Shown: piece by piece, positions 44,001 through 52,854 of the stretch
Layout: every line of letters starts with the position of its first letter
Position numbering within the stretch: the first letter of the stretch is position 1
From: JAJZEO01 sp964477345
Lineage (GTDB): Bacteria; Chlamydiota; Chlamydiia; Chlamydiales; 2-12-FULL-49-11
Assembly (NCBI GenBank): GCA_964477345.1
Contig: CAYZDL010000007.1
Location: 1-64,000 of the forward strand
Length of the DNA: 64,000 bases
Direction: 5' to 3'
Made by a program: the position numbers and the translations under genes
Notes under the pieces: model-generated
What the model was told of the DNA's origin: nothing
The model's input: the letters and a program-made list of their open reading frames with translations, nothing else
The model's database searches: none

Positions 44001-44898
44001 TTTCGCTCCTGTTTGATATAAGATCAGCATTGTAACTCGATCGGACAAAGGGCCCCGCATAGACGTAGAGAACGCCAATGGATCGACCGTACTCCTCAAA
44101 AGTTTTAAATCTTTCAGGGGGGACAAATTCTTTCACCTGAAGTTTTTTCTTCGAGGGGCGTAAGTATTGACCAATTGTGATGATATCGACGCCATTATCG
44201 TGTAAATCAGAAATCGTTTCATACACCTCATCGATATTCTCGCCAAAGCCCACCATTAATCCTGACTTGACAAAGCGCGAAGTGTTTCTCTTCTTGATGT
44301 GCGAGAGAATTTTAAGGGTTCGATCGTAAGTGGCTTTATGACGAACCGTTGGGGTTAGACGTCTAATCGTTTCAATATTATAATTGTAAATTTCGGGGGC
44401 TTCATCGATGACAAGATCAATGGCATCAAAGTTGCCGTTAAAATCTGAGGTTAAGACTTCGATTGTCACATCACTCATCTCTTTGCGAAGCGTTTTGATC
44501 ACGTGGACGAGGTGTGAAGCCCCTCCATCATCGAGATCATCTCTGGCAACCATTGTAATGACAACATGCTTCAATCCGAGCGCCTTTGACGATTCAGTGA
44601 CTAATTTTGCTTCATCGGGATCGGGAGGAGGAGGTGTTTTTGAAAATCCAATTTCACAAAAACCACAAGCCCTCGTACACTGATTCCCTAAGATCAGAAA
44701 GGTGGCCGTTTTCTTCGAAAAACACTCGAGACGATTGGGACACTTTGCCTCTTCACAAACGGTGTGGAGACGACGCTCGTGGATAATGTTGCCTGTTTGA
44801 AAGAGATTTTCACCTTTAGGCAATGGTCTACGAAGCCAGCTAGGGAAATTTCCCTTTTCGTCCCCTTCAGGGTTCACAGGATGTCGAAGCTCTTTCAT
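43978..44898 (-). CDS. lipA: Lipoyl synthase
   Basis: This radical-SAM enzyme inserts two sulfurs into octanoyl groups on lipoyl domains. Both Fe-S clusters are visible: the auxiliary cluster Cys residues in CEEAKCPNRLEC and the SAM cluster CTRACGFC (CxxxCxxC). The family N-terminus KGNFPSWLRRPLPKGE and the C-terminal RSSYNA with its Ser ligand are also present. At 306 aa it is complete. It lies 3 bases after lpdA, so the two genes form a lipoate-related operon, as in C. trachomatis (CT557-CT558). Confidence 0.97.
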   Translation of the reverse strand: MKELRHPVNPEGDEKGNFPSWLRRPLPKGENLFQTGNIIHERRLHTVCEEAKCPNRLECFSKKTATFLILGNQCTRACGFCEIGFSKTPPPPDPDEAKLVTESSKALGLKHVVITMVARDDLDDGGASHLVHVIKTLRKEMSDVTIEVLTSDFNGNFDAIDLVIDEAPEIYNYNIETIRRLTPTVRHKATYDRTLKILSHIKKRNTSRFVKSGLMVGFGENIDEVYETISDLHDNGVDIITIGQYLRPSKKKLQVKEFVPPERFKTFEEYGRSIGVLYVYAGPFVRSSYNADLISNRSENELSPSR

Positions 44899-44901
44899 AG
44901 A

Positions 44902-46308
44902 CTATTTCTTTTTAAGAGGTGGTAAATGAATAGGGGTGTCTTGAGCTATCAAAGCTGCCTCCATCCACGATTCTGCTAATGTTGGATGGGCAAAAATCGT
45001 TTCACTAATCGATTCAATCGTTAGTTCATTTTGTATGGCCAATGTCATCGAGGCAATCATATTACCTGCTTCAAAGCCAACCATAAAAGCACCTACGATG
45101 CGACCACTCTTTTTTTCAGTGATGATTTCAGCAAATCCTTCTGTTTCTCGGCTTGCTTGAGCCTTTCCTAAGGCCGAAAAAGGGAAGAGATCAGAGCGGA
45201 CATCAAGTTTTCGGTCTCGTGCCCTTTCAAGAGTCAGCCCTACAGTGGCTATCTCAGGATGGGTAAACATGACAGCAGGGACATTATCGTAATTGATTCG
45301 GGCAGCGAATCCTGCGATCCTTTCAGCAGCAATGATTGCTTGGTGAGAAGCAACATGAGCTAACATCGATTTTCCGGTAACGTCTCCGACAGCATAGATC
45401 CCCTTCACCTCGGTCTCCATCGAATCGTTCACTTCAATAAAGCCTCGTTTGTCGACGCCAAGACCAATTGCACTAAGATTTAATCCTTCAGTGTAAGGAG
45501 CTCTCCCGACCGCCACTAAGAGCATGTCGCTATCAATTGTCGATCCATCATCGAGAAACGATCGGACATGGTCGCCTTTTACTTCACTATTGATCAGCTT
45601 GACACCTGTTCGAATTTCGACTCCTCGCTTTTGAAACGATTTGGTCAAAAATTGAGAGATTGTTTTCCCCATCGAAAAGACGATATCGGGAAGAAATTCG
45701 ACAATGGTCACCTTCACTCCAAGCTCTGAAAAGAGCGAGGCAAATTCGCACCCGATGTAGCCACCGCCTAAAACGACCAAGCTTTTGGGTAAATGGGTCA
45801 ATTCTAAGATCGATGTCGAATCGTGAATTCTCTTTCCATCGACCACGGCAGCTGAGATATTCATTGAGGTAGAGCCTGTTGCAATCACTCCATTTTCAAA
45901 TTCGACAAGAGAGACTTGATCACCGTTTTTGACTCTGATTTTATGTGGCGACTCGAAAGAAGCGGTGCCTTCAATGAGGGCAATACCATGCGATTTAACT
46001 AATCCGGTCACGCCTCTACAAAGGCCTGCCACCACCTGATCCTTTCGCTCTTTCATTTTCTGATAATCGATCGAAAAATGATCGACAGTGACACCAAATT
46101 CTTTCGCATGTTTAATCACTCGAACGACATCGACGTTTGATATTAGAGTCTTCGTAGGAATACATCCCCGGATAAGGCATGTGCCACCCACTTTTTCTTT
46201 TTCGATAAGAGCCACCTTGAGACCTAAATTGGCCGCTTTGATTGCCCCCACGTAGCCCCCAGGCCCAGCTCCAATAAAACAAACATCATACTCCATACTA
46301 TGGATCAT
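44902..46308 (-). CDS. lpdA: Dihydrolipoamide dehydrogenase (E3)
   Basis: This flavoprotein reoxidises lipoyl groups of pyruvate and 2-oxoglutarate dehydrogenases. Visible: FAD site VCFIGAGPGGYVGAIKAANL, the redox disulfide GGTCLIRGCIPTK, NAD site LGGGYIGCEFASLFSELGV, AVGDVTGKSMLAHVASHQ, and the catalytic HPTLAESWMEA at the C-terminus. It has 468 aa, full length. Two ATGs lie near the start (46308, 46296), and no ribosome-binding site distinguishes them. It leads the lpdA-lipA-HEAT gene operon. Confidence 0.97.
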   Translation of the reverse strand: MIHSMEYDVCFIGAGPGGYVGAIKAANLGLKVALIEKEKVGGTCLIRGCIPTKTLISNVDVVRVIKHAKEFGVTVDHFSIDYQKMKERKDQVVAGLCRGVTGLVKSHGIALIEGTASFESPHKIRVKNGDQVSLVEFENGVIATGSTSMNISAAVVDGKRIHDSTSILELTHLPKSLVVLGGGYIGCEFASLFSELGVKVTIVEFLPDIVFSMGKTISQFLTKSFQKRGVEIRTGVKLINSEVKGDHVRSFLDDGSTIDSDMLLVAVGRAPYTEGLNLSAIGLGVDKRGFIEVNDSMETEVKGIYAVGDVTGKSMLAHVASHQAIIAAERIAGFAARINYDNVPAVMFTHPEIATVGLTLERARDRKLDVRSDLFPFSALGKAQASRETEGFAEIITEKKSGRIVGAFMVGFEAGNMIASMTLAIQNELTIESISETIFAHPTLAESWMEAALIAQDTPIHLPPLKKK

Positions 46309-46363
46309 ATCAGATTGAACGGTTTTCCTCGCCTTTTTTTTTTACATCAATTATTAAAAAGAT

Positions 46364-47044
46364 ATGAGTTGTCCAGAAGTGCAATTATTCGCCCATCGAG
46401 GTGCCAATAAAGATCTTCCTGAAAACACCCTCTCCTCGATCAGAGAAATGATTCAGAGGGGGGTTAAGGGGATTGAGATTGATGTTCGCCTTACAAAGGA
46501 CGGGGAAGTAGCTGTTCTACACGACGAAAATCTCTTTCGTACGACCGGAAGACTTAGAAAAATCGGCAACATCACTCGAAAAGAGATTGAAAAAAAGGCG
46601 ATAGATATTTGTTTTCTTGAACAAGTCCTTGCCCTTTGCCTTAAGCATCAAGTGAAATGTGCGATTGAAATCAAAGAAGGACAAGAGAGATCGATTATTG
46701 AAAAGGTCCATCAGAAAATAGTCGACGCCTCGATGCAAAAACTTGCCATGATTTATTCATTTGACCTCCCCATGCTTGAAGAGTTTACTAGGCAAAATCC
46801 CCCCTATCCGCTACACTTAAACATCAATGAGGATCCTATGCCCTACCTGGCTTTAGCAAAGGAAAAAGGGTGGGGATTAAATCCTGGAATTCATCTAATT
46901 ACGAAAGAGTTTGTCGATGCAACTAAGTTGGCAAAAATCCCCGTTCATGTCTGGACCGTCAATGATAAGACGATCATGGAGACCCTCAAATGTTGGAAAG
47001 TGGATGCGATAATTTCAGATGAGCTACTACGACAAAAAAGATAA
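46364..47044 (+). CDS. ugpQ: Glycerophosphodiester phosphodiesterase
   Basis: GDPD-family enzyme that cleaves glycerophosphodiesters to sn-glycerol-3-phosphate and an alcohol. Motifs: LFAHRGANKDLPENTLSSI (catalytic His-Arg and Glu-Asn), GIEIDVRLTKDGEVAVLHDE (metal ligands and second His), and VHVWTVND near the end. At 226 aa it is the compact cytoplasmic type without a signal peptide. It may recycle host phospholipid parts; gpsA for glycerol-3-phosphate supply is in the same window. The last 26 bases overlap the start of the zinc-ribbon gene. Confidence 0.92.
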   Translation: MSCPEVQLFAHRGANKDLPENTLSSIREMIQRGVKGIEIDVRLTKDGEVAVLHDENLFRTTGRLRKIGNITRKEIEKKAIDICFLEQVLALCLKHQVKCAIEIKEGQERSIIEKVHQKIVDASMQKLAMIYSFDLPMLEEFTRQNPPYPLHLNINEDPMPYLALAKEKGWGLNPGIHLITKEFVDATKLAKIPVHVWTVNDKTIMETLKCWKVDAIISDELLRQKR

Positions 47045-47555
47045 AGTGAAAATGTGCCCCTATTGCGAGGGCTCGATCCCGATCAATGCTCAAGAATGCA
47101 AGTATTGCGGCTCCTCCTTTATGAAAAAAACGAGTAACGTTTCCCCCTATCAAACCGAAGATAGCCTCGCTTCTCTCTATGAGCCGCCCTATGCCCCTAC
47201 CCGAAAGACAGCCTCTTTTGCCATTCCCGATCCAGAGATGAGCTCATCGATGCTTCGTGATCCTATTATGGACAATGAAGAGGAAGAAGAAACTTTCCCG
47301 AGAAGAAAGCCTACGTTGAAAAAACCTACCCATGCGCAACAGGTAGAGAGTGATGAAGAAGAATCGGCCCAAATCGGCTCCATTCTCCTCCTCTCACTCG
47401 GAGGGCTTCTCTTCACCCTCGCCTGGCTCCTCTTTTTCTTCTCAGACCATGGCAAGCTTGTCCTCGAGTGGAAAAGCCGCTATTGGTTCATCTATCTTTT
47501 AGTATCCATCCCCATGCTCTATAAAGGGTGGAAAAAACTCTCTTCGAATGTCTAA
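47019..47555 (+). CDS. Zinc-ribbon membrane protein of unknown function
   Basis: The 178-aa protein has an N-terminal zinc-ribbon (CPYCEGSIPINAQECKYCG, two CxxC knuckles). A disordered acidic/Pro linker follows, then two transmembrane segments near the C-terminus (IGSILLLSLGGLLFTLAWLL and YWFIYLLVSIPML). Such proteins often act as membrane-tethered adaptors; no function can be assigned. Its ATG lies inside the ugpQ gene, so the two are coupled; a later ATG at 47052, just before CPYC, is an alternative start. Confidence 0.75.
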   Translation: MSYYDKKDKVKMCPYCEGSIPINAQECKYCGSSFMKKTSNVSPYQTEDSLASLYEPPYAPTRKTASFAIPDPEMSSSMLRDPIMDNEEEEETFPRRKPTLKKPTHAQQVESDEEESAQIGSILLLSLGGLLFTLAWLLFFFSDHGKLVLEWKSRYWFIYLLVSIPMLYKGWKKLSSNV

Positions 47556-47679
47556 TCCAAGATGAGGTGATTTACAAATAATTCAAAATACCAGATTCAT
47601 TTGAACGGGGTATATCAAGTGGAGGCCTATCAAGAGTCTTTCCGGTGAGAAATGCCAGAGCATGGAGAAAAAAGAATAG

Positions 47680-50580
47680 TTAGAGATCTTTCAGGGCCTC
47701 TTTGAGTTCGGCAGGTGGGCCCAAGATCTGGATCTGGGAGAGGGCCTGCTGCACTTCGGGGATCTCGGGGAGCATGATCGCAAAGGCAAATAGAGCATGG
47801 CTAATTTCCTCTTTGACAACATGGGTGAAATGCTCAAAGAGCGAGAAAGCTTCATGTTTAAACTCGATGAGGGGATCCTTTTGGGCGACGCTTCTCATTG
47901 AAACCTCAGTACGCAAATGGTCGATTGAGAGGAGGTGATCTTGCCACCGTTTGTCGATTGCTTGGATTAAGATCGAGCGAATGATTCCGATCAGGACGTT
48001 GACTGGATTGAGAGGTTTCCCCCCTAATTTTTGCATCAGAGCAATCATCGAGGCGTCAGCCTTGACCTTGGTCTTGAAGGCAGCAACGATCTTCTCACAA
48101 GCCTTTGTTTCGATCTCTTCAATCGTCAAGGAATCGTCACTCCACTCCTGATCTTCAAATCTGACGGGGAAATGGGTCATCAAGTAGCTAGCATACCCAT
48201 GAATATCCCATCCTCCCTCTTCTGACTTAGAGATAAGGAATCTGCTGCTCGCTTGGCAAGTAAACGATTCTAAGATTTCATAAGCTAGAGGAAGGGTGTT
48301 TTCAGCTGAAAGGATCTCATTGCGGTAGGTGTAAATTTCCGAGCGGTGTTTATTCATCACGTCGTCGTATTCGAGTGTGTGTTTACGCATTGTGTAGTTT
48401 CTTTGCTCCACTCGCTTTTGAGCCGTCTCAATCGAGCGGTTCAAAATCCCTGCAGAGATTGGCTCTCCTTCTGGGGGGCGAAACTTTTGCAAGATTGCAG
48501 TGAGTTTATTCGAGGCAAAGAGGCGCATCAACGAATCTTCAAAAGAGACGTAGAATTTGCTCGATCCCGGGTCGCCTTGACGAGCAGAACGACCTCTTAG
48601 CTGTCTATCAATTCTACGCGATTGGTGGCGTGAGGTGCCGATCACATGAAGGCCGCCAAGGTCTGCAATCCCTTCTCCGAGCTTAATGTCTGTTCCTCGT
48701 CCTGCCATGTTGGTTGCCACGGTGATCGCCCCGCGCTCTCCAGCTTTAGCAATGATCTCGGCTTCATGGGCGTGATTCTTAGCATTGAGAACCGTGTGAG
48801 GCAGCTTTTGGTTTTTCAATATGCGTGATAATTTTTCTGAAACTTCAACCGATTCGGTACCGATCAAGATGGGGCGCCCTTTTTCGTGGATTTCAGTCAC
48901 CTCTTTCAAGATCGCGTTGTATTTTTCCCGCTCAGTCATGTAGATTTCATCGTTAGTATCGTCACGTTGACACTTTTTGTTCGTCGGGATTTCAAGAACA
49001 TCGAGCTTGTAGATCTCTTTAAGTTCCTGAGCTTCGGTCATTGCGGTTCCTGTCATACCGGCAAGGCGGTCATAAAGTCTAAAGTAATTTTGCAAAGTGA
49101 TCGTAGCGTAGGTTTGGGTTTCGCGCTGAATAGAGACCCCTTCCTTGGCTTCAATCGATTGGTGAAGGCCATCGGAGAAACGTCTTCCAGGCTGAGGTCT
49201 TCCTGTATTTTCGTCGATGATGACAATCTTGTCCTCTTCTACGATGTAATCGACATCCTTTTCCATCAACAAGTGGGCACGGAATAATTGACGAATATTA
49301 TGAGCTCGCTCTTTTCTCTGGCTATCCTCTTCGCGTAAAGAGACTTTTTTCTTCACTTTGTCTTGTTCCGAGAGCGATTCATCATTTTCAATCAACGCAT
49401 ACCCTTCTCCAAGATCGAGCATCGTAAATTCATCGACATTCCCTTTCCAATTTTCGACTCCTTTATCGGTCAATTCAAAGTCGCTGCTTCTTTCATCGAT
49501 GATGATGTAAAGGTCAGAGAGAGCCTCAGCACGCTCTTCCTTGTTTTGTTCACCCCAGTAGTAAGTCTCCTTCGCTTCAAGTTTCGCTCTAAGATCGGGA
49601 TTTTCCTTAATGCGGCGCAGAATCTTGTTGGTAGGAGTTCCTTTCGAGACGAGCCAAAGTTTCTTTATTGCCTCATCGACCTCTTCTTCTTCATTTTTCA
49701 AAAGCTTCGATTTTTCTACACTCTCTTCAAGAAGATTGTATTTTTCTAAGATTTTTTTCGCCTGATTAGCCAAACGGTTGCACTCATCGCGTTGCAGTCT
49801 CACCATCTCAGCGACAGGCTCTTTAAGCTCGTCGTACATCTGCTTCGATTCAGCAGATGGTCCGGAAATGATCAAAGGAGTCCTCGCCTCATCAATTAAA
49901 ATCGAATCGACCTCGTCGATGATCGCAAAGTAATAGCCCCTTTGGCTCAACATATCTTTGGAAGTCGCCATTGAATTGTCTCGCAAATAATCAAAGCCGA
50001 ACTCAGAAGCGGTTCCATAAACAATGTCGGCCTCATACAAAGCTTTCCTTAAATGTGGGGGAACATCGTTGGTCAAACTCTCGGTACGTAGTCCCAAGAA
50101 ACGAAAGACTGTTCCAATCCACTCGCAGTCACGCTTGGCTAAGTAATCGTTCACAGTCACTAAGTGGGTAGGTTTTCCTGTCAGAGCATGTAAATAAAGA
50201 GGTAGAGCGGCCGTCAGAGTCTTTCCTTCACCTGTCTGCATTTCGGCAATTGCTCCAAAATGCATGGCAATAGCACCAACGAGCTGTACATCATACGGAA
50301 CCATGTCCCACTGACGATCGCAACCCGAGATGTTGATTAAAGAACCCTTCAATCGTCGGCAAGCATTCTTAACCACAGCATAAGCCTCGACCATTAAAGC
50401 ATCGGTCGATTCACCCTCTTTAAATCTTTTTTTGAATTCGTCGGTCTTACTCCTCAATTCGAAGTCAGAGAGTTTTTGAAGCTTCTCTTCCTCGTAATTA
50501 ATTTGTTTAACATATCGAAAATACTTTTTGACTAGACGGCTCTGCTGAGTCCCAAACACTTTTTTCATTATACCGAACAT
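47680..50580 (-). CDS. secA: Preprotein translocase ATPase SecA
   Basis: This ATPase drives Sec-dependent export. Walker A is AEMQTGEGKTLTAALPLYL, the DEAD box is IIDEVDSILIDEARTPLIIS, motif VI TSRHQSRRIDRQLRGRSARQ; the helical scaffold and wing domains follow. The long inserted region (about residues 230-460) fits chlamydial SecA, which also is close to 970 aa. The Cys-rich zinc-binding tail found in many SecA proteins is absent; the protein ends LKEALKDL. I use the ATG at 50580, which has GAGG six bases upstream, rather than the one at 50592. It is divergent from psd, as expected for the conserved psd-secA neighbourhood. Confidence 0.97.
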   Translation of the reverse strand: MFGIMKKVFGTQQSRLVKKYFRYVKQINYEEEKLQKLSDFELRSKTDEFKKRFKEGESTDALMVEAYAVVKNACRRLKGSLINISGCDRQWDMVPYDVQLVGAIAMHFGAIAEMQTGEGKTLTAALPLYLHALTGKPTHLVTVNDYLAKRDCEWIGTVFRFLGLRTESLTNDVPPHLRKALYEADIVYGTASEFGFDYLRDNSMATSKDMLSQRGYYFAIIDEVDSILIDEARTPLIISGPSAESKQMYDELKEPVAEMVRLQRDECNRLANQAKKILEKYNLLEESVEKSKLLKNEEEEVDEAIKKLWLVSKGTPTNKILRRIKENPDLRAKLEAKETYYWGEQNKEERAEALSDLYIIIDERSSDFELTDKGVENWKGNVDEFTMLDLGEGYALIENDESLSEQDKVKKKVSLREEDSQRKERAHNIRQLFRAHLLMEKDVDYIVEEDKIVIIDENTGRPQPGRRFSDGLHQSIEAKEGVSIQRETQTYATITLQNYFRLYDRLAGMTGTAMTEAQELKEIYKLDVLEIPTNKKCQRDDTNDEIYMTEREKYNAILKEVTEIHEKGRPILIGTESVEVSEKLSRILKNQKLPHTVLNAKNHAHEAEIIAKAGERGAITVATNMAGRGTDIKLGEGIADLGGLHVIGTSRHQSRRIDRQLRGRSARQGDPGSSKFYVSFEDSLMRLFASNKLTAILQKFRPPEGEPISAGILNRSIETAQKRVEQRNYTMRKHTLEYDDVMNKHRSEIYTYRNEILSAENTLPLAYEILESFTCQASSRFLISKSEEGGWDIHGYASYLMTHFPVRFEDQEWSDDSLTIEEIETKACEKIVAAFKTKVKADASMIALMQKLGGKPLNPVNVLIGIIRSILIQAIDKRWQDHLLSIDHLRTEVSMRSVAQKDPLIEFKHEAFSLFEHFTHVVKEEISHALFAFAIMLPEIPEVQQALSQIQILGPPAELKEALKDL

Positions 50581-50668
50581 CGACAACCTCATAAAATATC
50601 TCTCAAATGATATCCTAAAAAACCTTTTTCGTGGAAATTTTCTCGCAATCTGCCTTAGGATAGATCCT

Positions 50669-51547
50669 ATGACGAGTATTCAAGTGTACGATCGCGAAAC
50701 AAAAGCTATGATCGAAGAAAAAATTGAAGCGGGTTGGGGGATCAAGATTCTCTACAAAATCCCTGCCAATCGCCCCTGCCTACTCAGGAAGACAATTTGT
50801 TCAAATTCTTTCTTTTCAAAAATCGTGGGGAAAATCGTCAATTCTCGCAATTCGGTCAAAAAAATCGCCCCATTCATTGAAAAACACAAAATCAAAAAAG
50901 AAGAATTTCTCAAAGATTCGTTTGATTCATTCAACGATTTCTTCACCAGAAAGCTAAAAAAAGAGGCGAGGCCTATTGCAGCTAGCCCCGTTGTTCTTCC
51001 TGCTGATGGTCGCTATCTTGCTTTTGAAAATTTTCGTAACACCAAGCAGATCGTTGCTAAAGATTCAAAATTTTCCTTATTAGAGCTTTTTGGCGGCGAC
51101 CAAAAGCTTACTGATACGTACCTAGACGGACCCTTTTTGATTGCACGCCTGGCCCCCATTGATTACCACCGATTTCATTTTCCCGTAACTGGGATCCCCG
51201 GTGCCCCAATCGAATTCAAAGGGACATTTCATTCGGTCAACCCCATTGCGCTAAAACATAATATAAAATATTTGACTCAAAACAAACGGTTGCTTGTGCT
51301 TATCGACACCCCCAATTTAGGAAAGGTCGTCTGCATCGCCGTAGGGGCACTCTTTGTCGGCTCGATCCACTACACCTATACACCTGGGCAAATGGTTGAA
51401 AAAGGTGACGAAATGGGCTATTTCTCGTTCGGAGGGTCGACCCTCATTGTTCTCTTCGAGCCAGGTAGGGTGCAAATCAGCTCCGACCTCCTCACCAATA
51501 CCCAAAAGGGTATCGAAACCCTCTGCAAGATGGGCACTTCTCTGTAA
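50669..51547 (+). CDS. psd: Phosphatidylserine decarboxylase
   Basis: This pyruvoyl-dependent enzyme makes phosphatidylethanolamine. The autocleavage/catalytic site is FSFGGSTLIVLFEPGRV (GGST, Ser becomes the pyruvoyl group), preceded by the substrate-site LAPIDYHRFHFPVTG and the Asp-containing PADGRY. At 292 aa it is the type II-like length seen in Chlamydia. It is divergently arranged with secA across an 88-base spacer. A terminator-like hairpin follows at 51617-51654, shared with the convergent ion-channel gene. Confidence 0.96.
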   Translation: MTSIQVYDRETKAMIEEKIEAGWGIKILYKIPANRPCLLRKTICSNSFFSKIVGKIVNSRNSVKKIAPFIEKHKIKKEEFLKDSFDSFNDFFTRKLKKEARPIAASPVVLPADGRYLAFENFRNTKQIVAKDSKFSLLELFGGDQKLTDTYLDGPFLIARLAPIDYHRFHFPVTGIPGAPIEFKGTFHSVNPIALKHNIKYLTQNKRLLVLIDTPNLGKVVCIAVGALFVGSIHYTYTPGQMVEKGDEMGYFSFGGSTLIVLFEPGRVQISSDLLTNTQKGIETLCKMGTSL

Positions 51548-51616
51548 TTAAGAGGTTTACTATAACAGTCGTTAGATGAATTTAATGAGGGTCCATTATG
51601 GACATTTAAAATATCT

Positions 51617-51654
51617 GTCAAAAATTCTCTAAAGGATTCAGCATTCCTTAGAGT
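51617..51654 (-). terminator. Intrinsic terminator for the ion-channel gene
   Basis: CTCTAAAGGA (51627-51636) and TCCTTAGAG (51645-51653) form a near-perfect stem. On the minus strand it is followed by AATTTTTG, a T-run. It lies 16 bases beyond the ion-channel stop. Confidence 0.6.
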
Positions 51655-51669
51655 TTATGCTTAAGGTGT

Positions 51670-52701
51670 TTAGTTGGGGTAGATGTTCCAGGCGATGAGG
51701 AGGAAAAAGATGAGGGGAATAGCCCATCTTGAGTTCCAATTGACTTTGTAAGCCCAGTTTTTCTCTTCTGTTTTGAATAGTTGGCAAACAACACAGACGA
51801 TCACAGATAAACTGATGATAAAATAGGCCGATAAAAAGGTTTTATCGATGACCGTCATGTATCCTACGCGTGGTAAGTCCTGATTGAGGGTAAATTTAGC
51901 GGCCAAGAAGACGAGAAAACCGGTTAAGTTCATCGTCACTTTATTCAGAAGTTCAGCATCATAGGCGAAAAAGACTGAACAACAGATGCCTACGATAATG
52001 AAGAGGGGGACGAGAAGTTGGAAGATAAAGAAGCTTGGGTCGCGAGCAATATGAATCTGAACAGTATACGTAGAATAGTTGTCTGAACTTTCAAATTCAA
52101 ATAGAGAGAGTCCGGTACTTGTTTCAGTTTCGACAATCGCACGGGCATTGAGGATTTTTAAATCGGTATGAAGATTAGTTTCAATATCTAAAGGTATTTC
52201 ACCATGTTGCGTGGGAACAAATACGAGGACGTTTTCGCTCCAAAGGAATGAATCAAGTTTGATCTCAAGTGTTTGTTTGTCAAAAGGGAAATTTTCGAAG
52301 TTAAGAGCTGTGATGAAATCACCATTAAGGCCGATGTCATATCGGACAACTCCATCTTTGTTGATCATCAGTGTGCGGTTGTTGTAGTTGAGGCTCGATG
52401 CATTAAGCCATTCAAGTTGTGGGCGCCATATTTTCTCAAGTTGTTGAATAGCTGCATCTTCAAGAAAAATTTGAAAATTTTGGCCATCCTGCGCGGTAAA
52501 GGCTAGTCGCTCATCTTTCCAAATAAATGTGAAAGTGACATCGGCGTTAAATGATTGGTGTTTCTCATCTATCGAGTTTAAATTAAGAAGGGTAAAGCTT
52601 GTGCGGATTTTAACGGGAAGGGATGGAGGCGGTGCTGTGATCGAAGCTTCGAGAAAAGTGAGGCTGAAAACCAAAATAGTAATACGGGCAAAGAGCCGCA
52701 T
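51670..52701 (-). CDS. Pentameric ligand-gated ion channel (Cys-loop receptor superfamily) homologue
   Basis: The 343-aa protein has a signal peptide (MRLFARITILVFSLTFLEAS), a beta-rich extracellular domain with the family's loop A (IWRPQLEWLN, residues 91-100), the Cys-loop apex NFPFD (137-141; no cysteines, as in other bacterial members), a pre-M1 Arg220, and four membrane helices: M1 about 224-246, M2 about 254-272, M3 about 283-307, M4 about 326-341. Aligned without gaps to GLIC between VT and LP, the M2 positions are Lys254 (0'), Thr256 (2'), Thr260 (6'), Leu263 (9'), Ala267 (13') and Phe270 (16'). The M2-M3 loop DLPRVGYMT matches GLIC NLPKTPYMT. Ligand and ion selectivity are unknown. 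A GAGGAGA ribosome-binding site precedes the ATG. Confidence 0.9.
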   Translation of the reverse strand: MRLFARITILVFSLTFLEASITAPPPSLPVKIRTSFTLLNLNSIDEKHQSFNADVTFTFIWKDERLAFTAQDGQNFQIFLEDAAIQQLEKIWRPQLEWLNASSLNYNNRTLMINKDGVVRYDIGLNGDFITALNFENFPFDKQTLEIKLDSFLWSENVLVFVPTQHGEIPLDIETNLHTDLKILNARAIVETETSTGLSLFEFESSDNYSTYTVQIHIARDPSFFIFQLLVPLFIIVGICCSVFFAYDAELLNKVTMNLTGFLVFLAAKFTLNQDLPRVGYMTVIDKTFLSAYFIISLSVIVCVVCQLFKTEEKNWAYKVNWNSRWAIPLIFFLLIAWNIYPN

Positions 52702-52854
52702 GATGATCTCCTCTTTATTTTATTAACAAGAAAAGAGGTGGTTTTATGTCAACGCCGAAGAGGGGTCTTTCTCCCTAAATGCACTTTTTTAATGTTAAGG
52801 ATTTTTGCCAGGTGTGATACAACTAACCTCATTAAATCTGATTTTAAGGATGTT

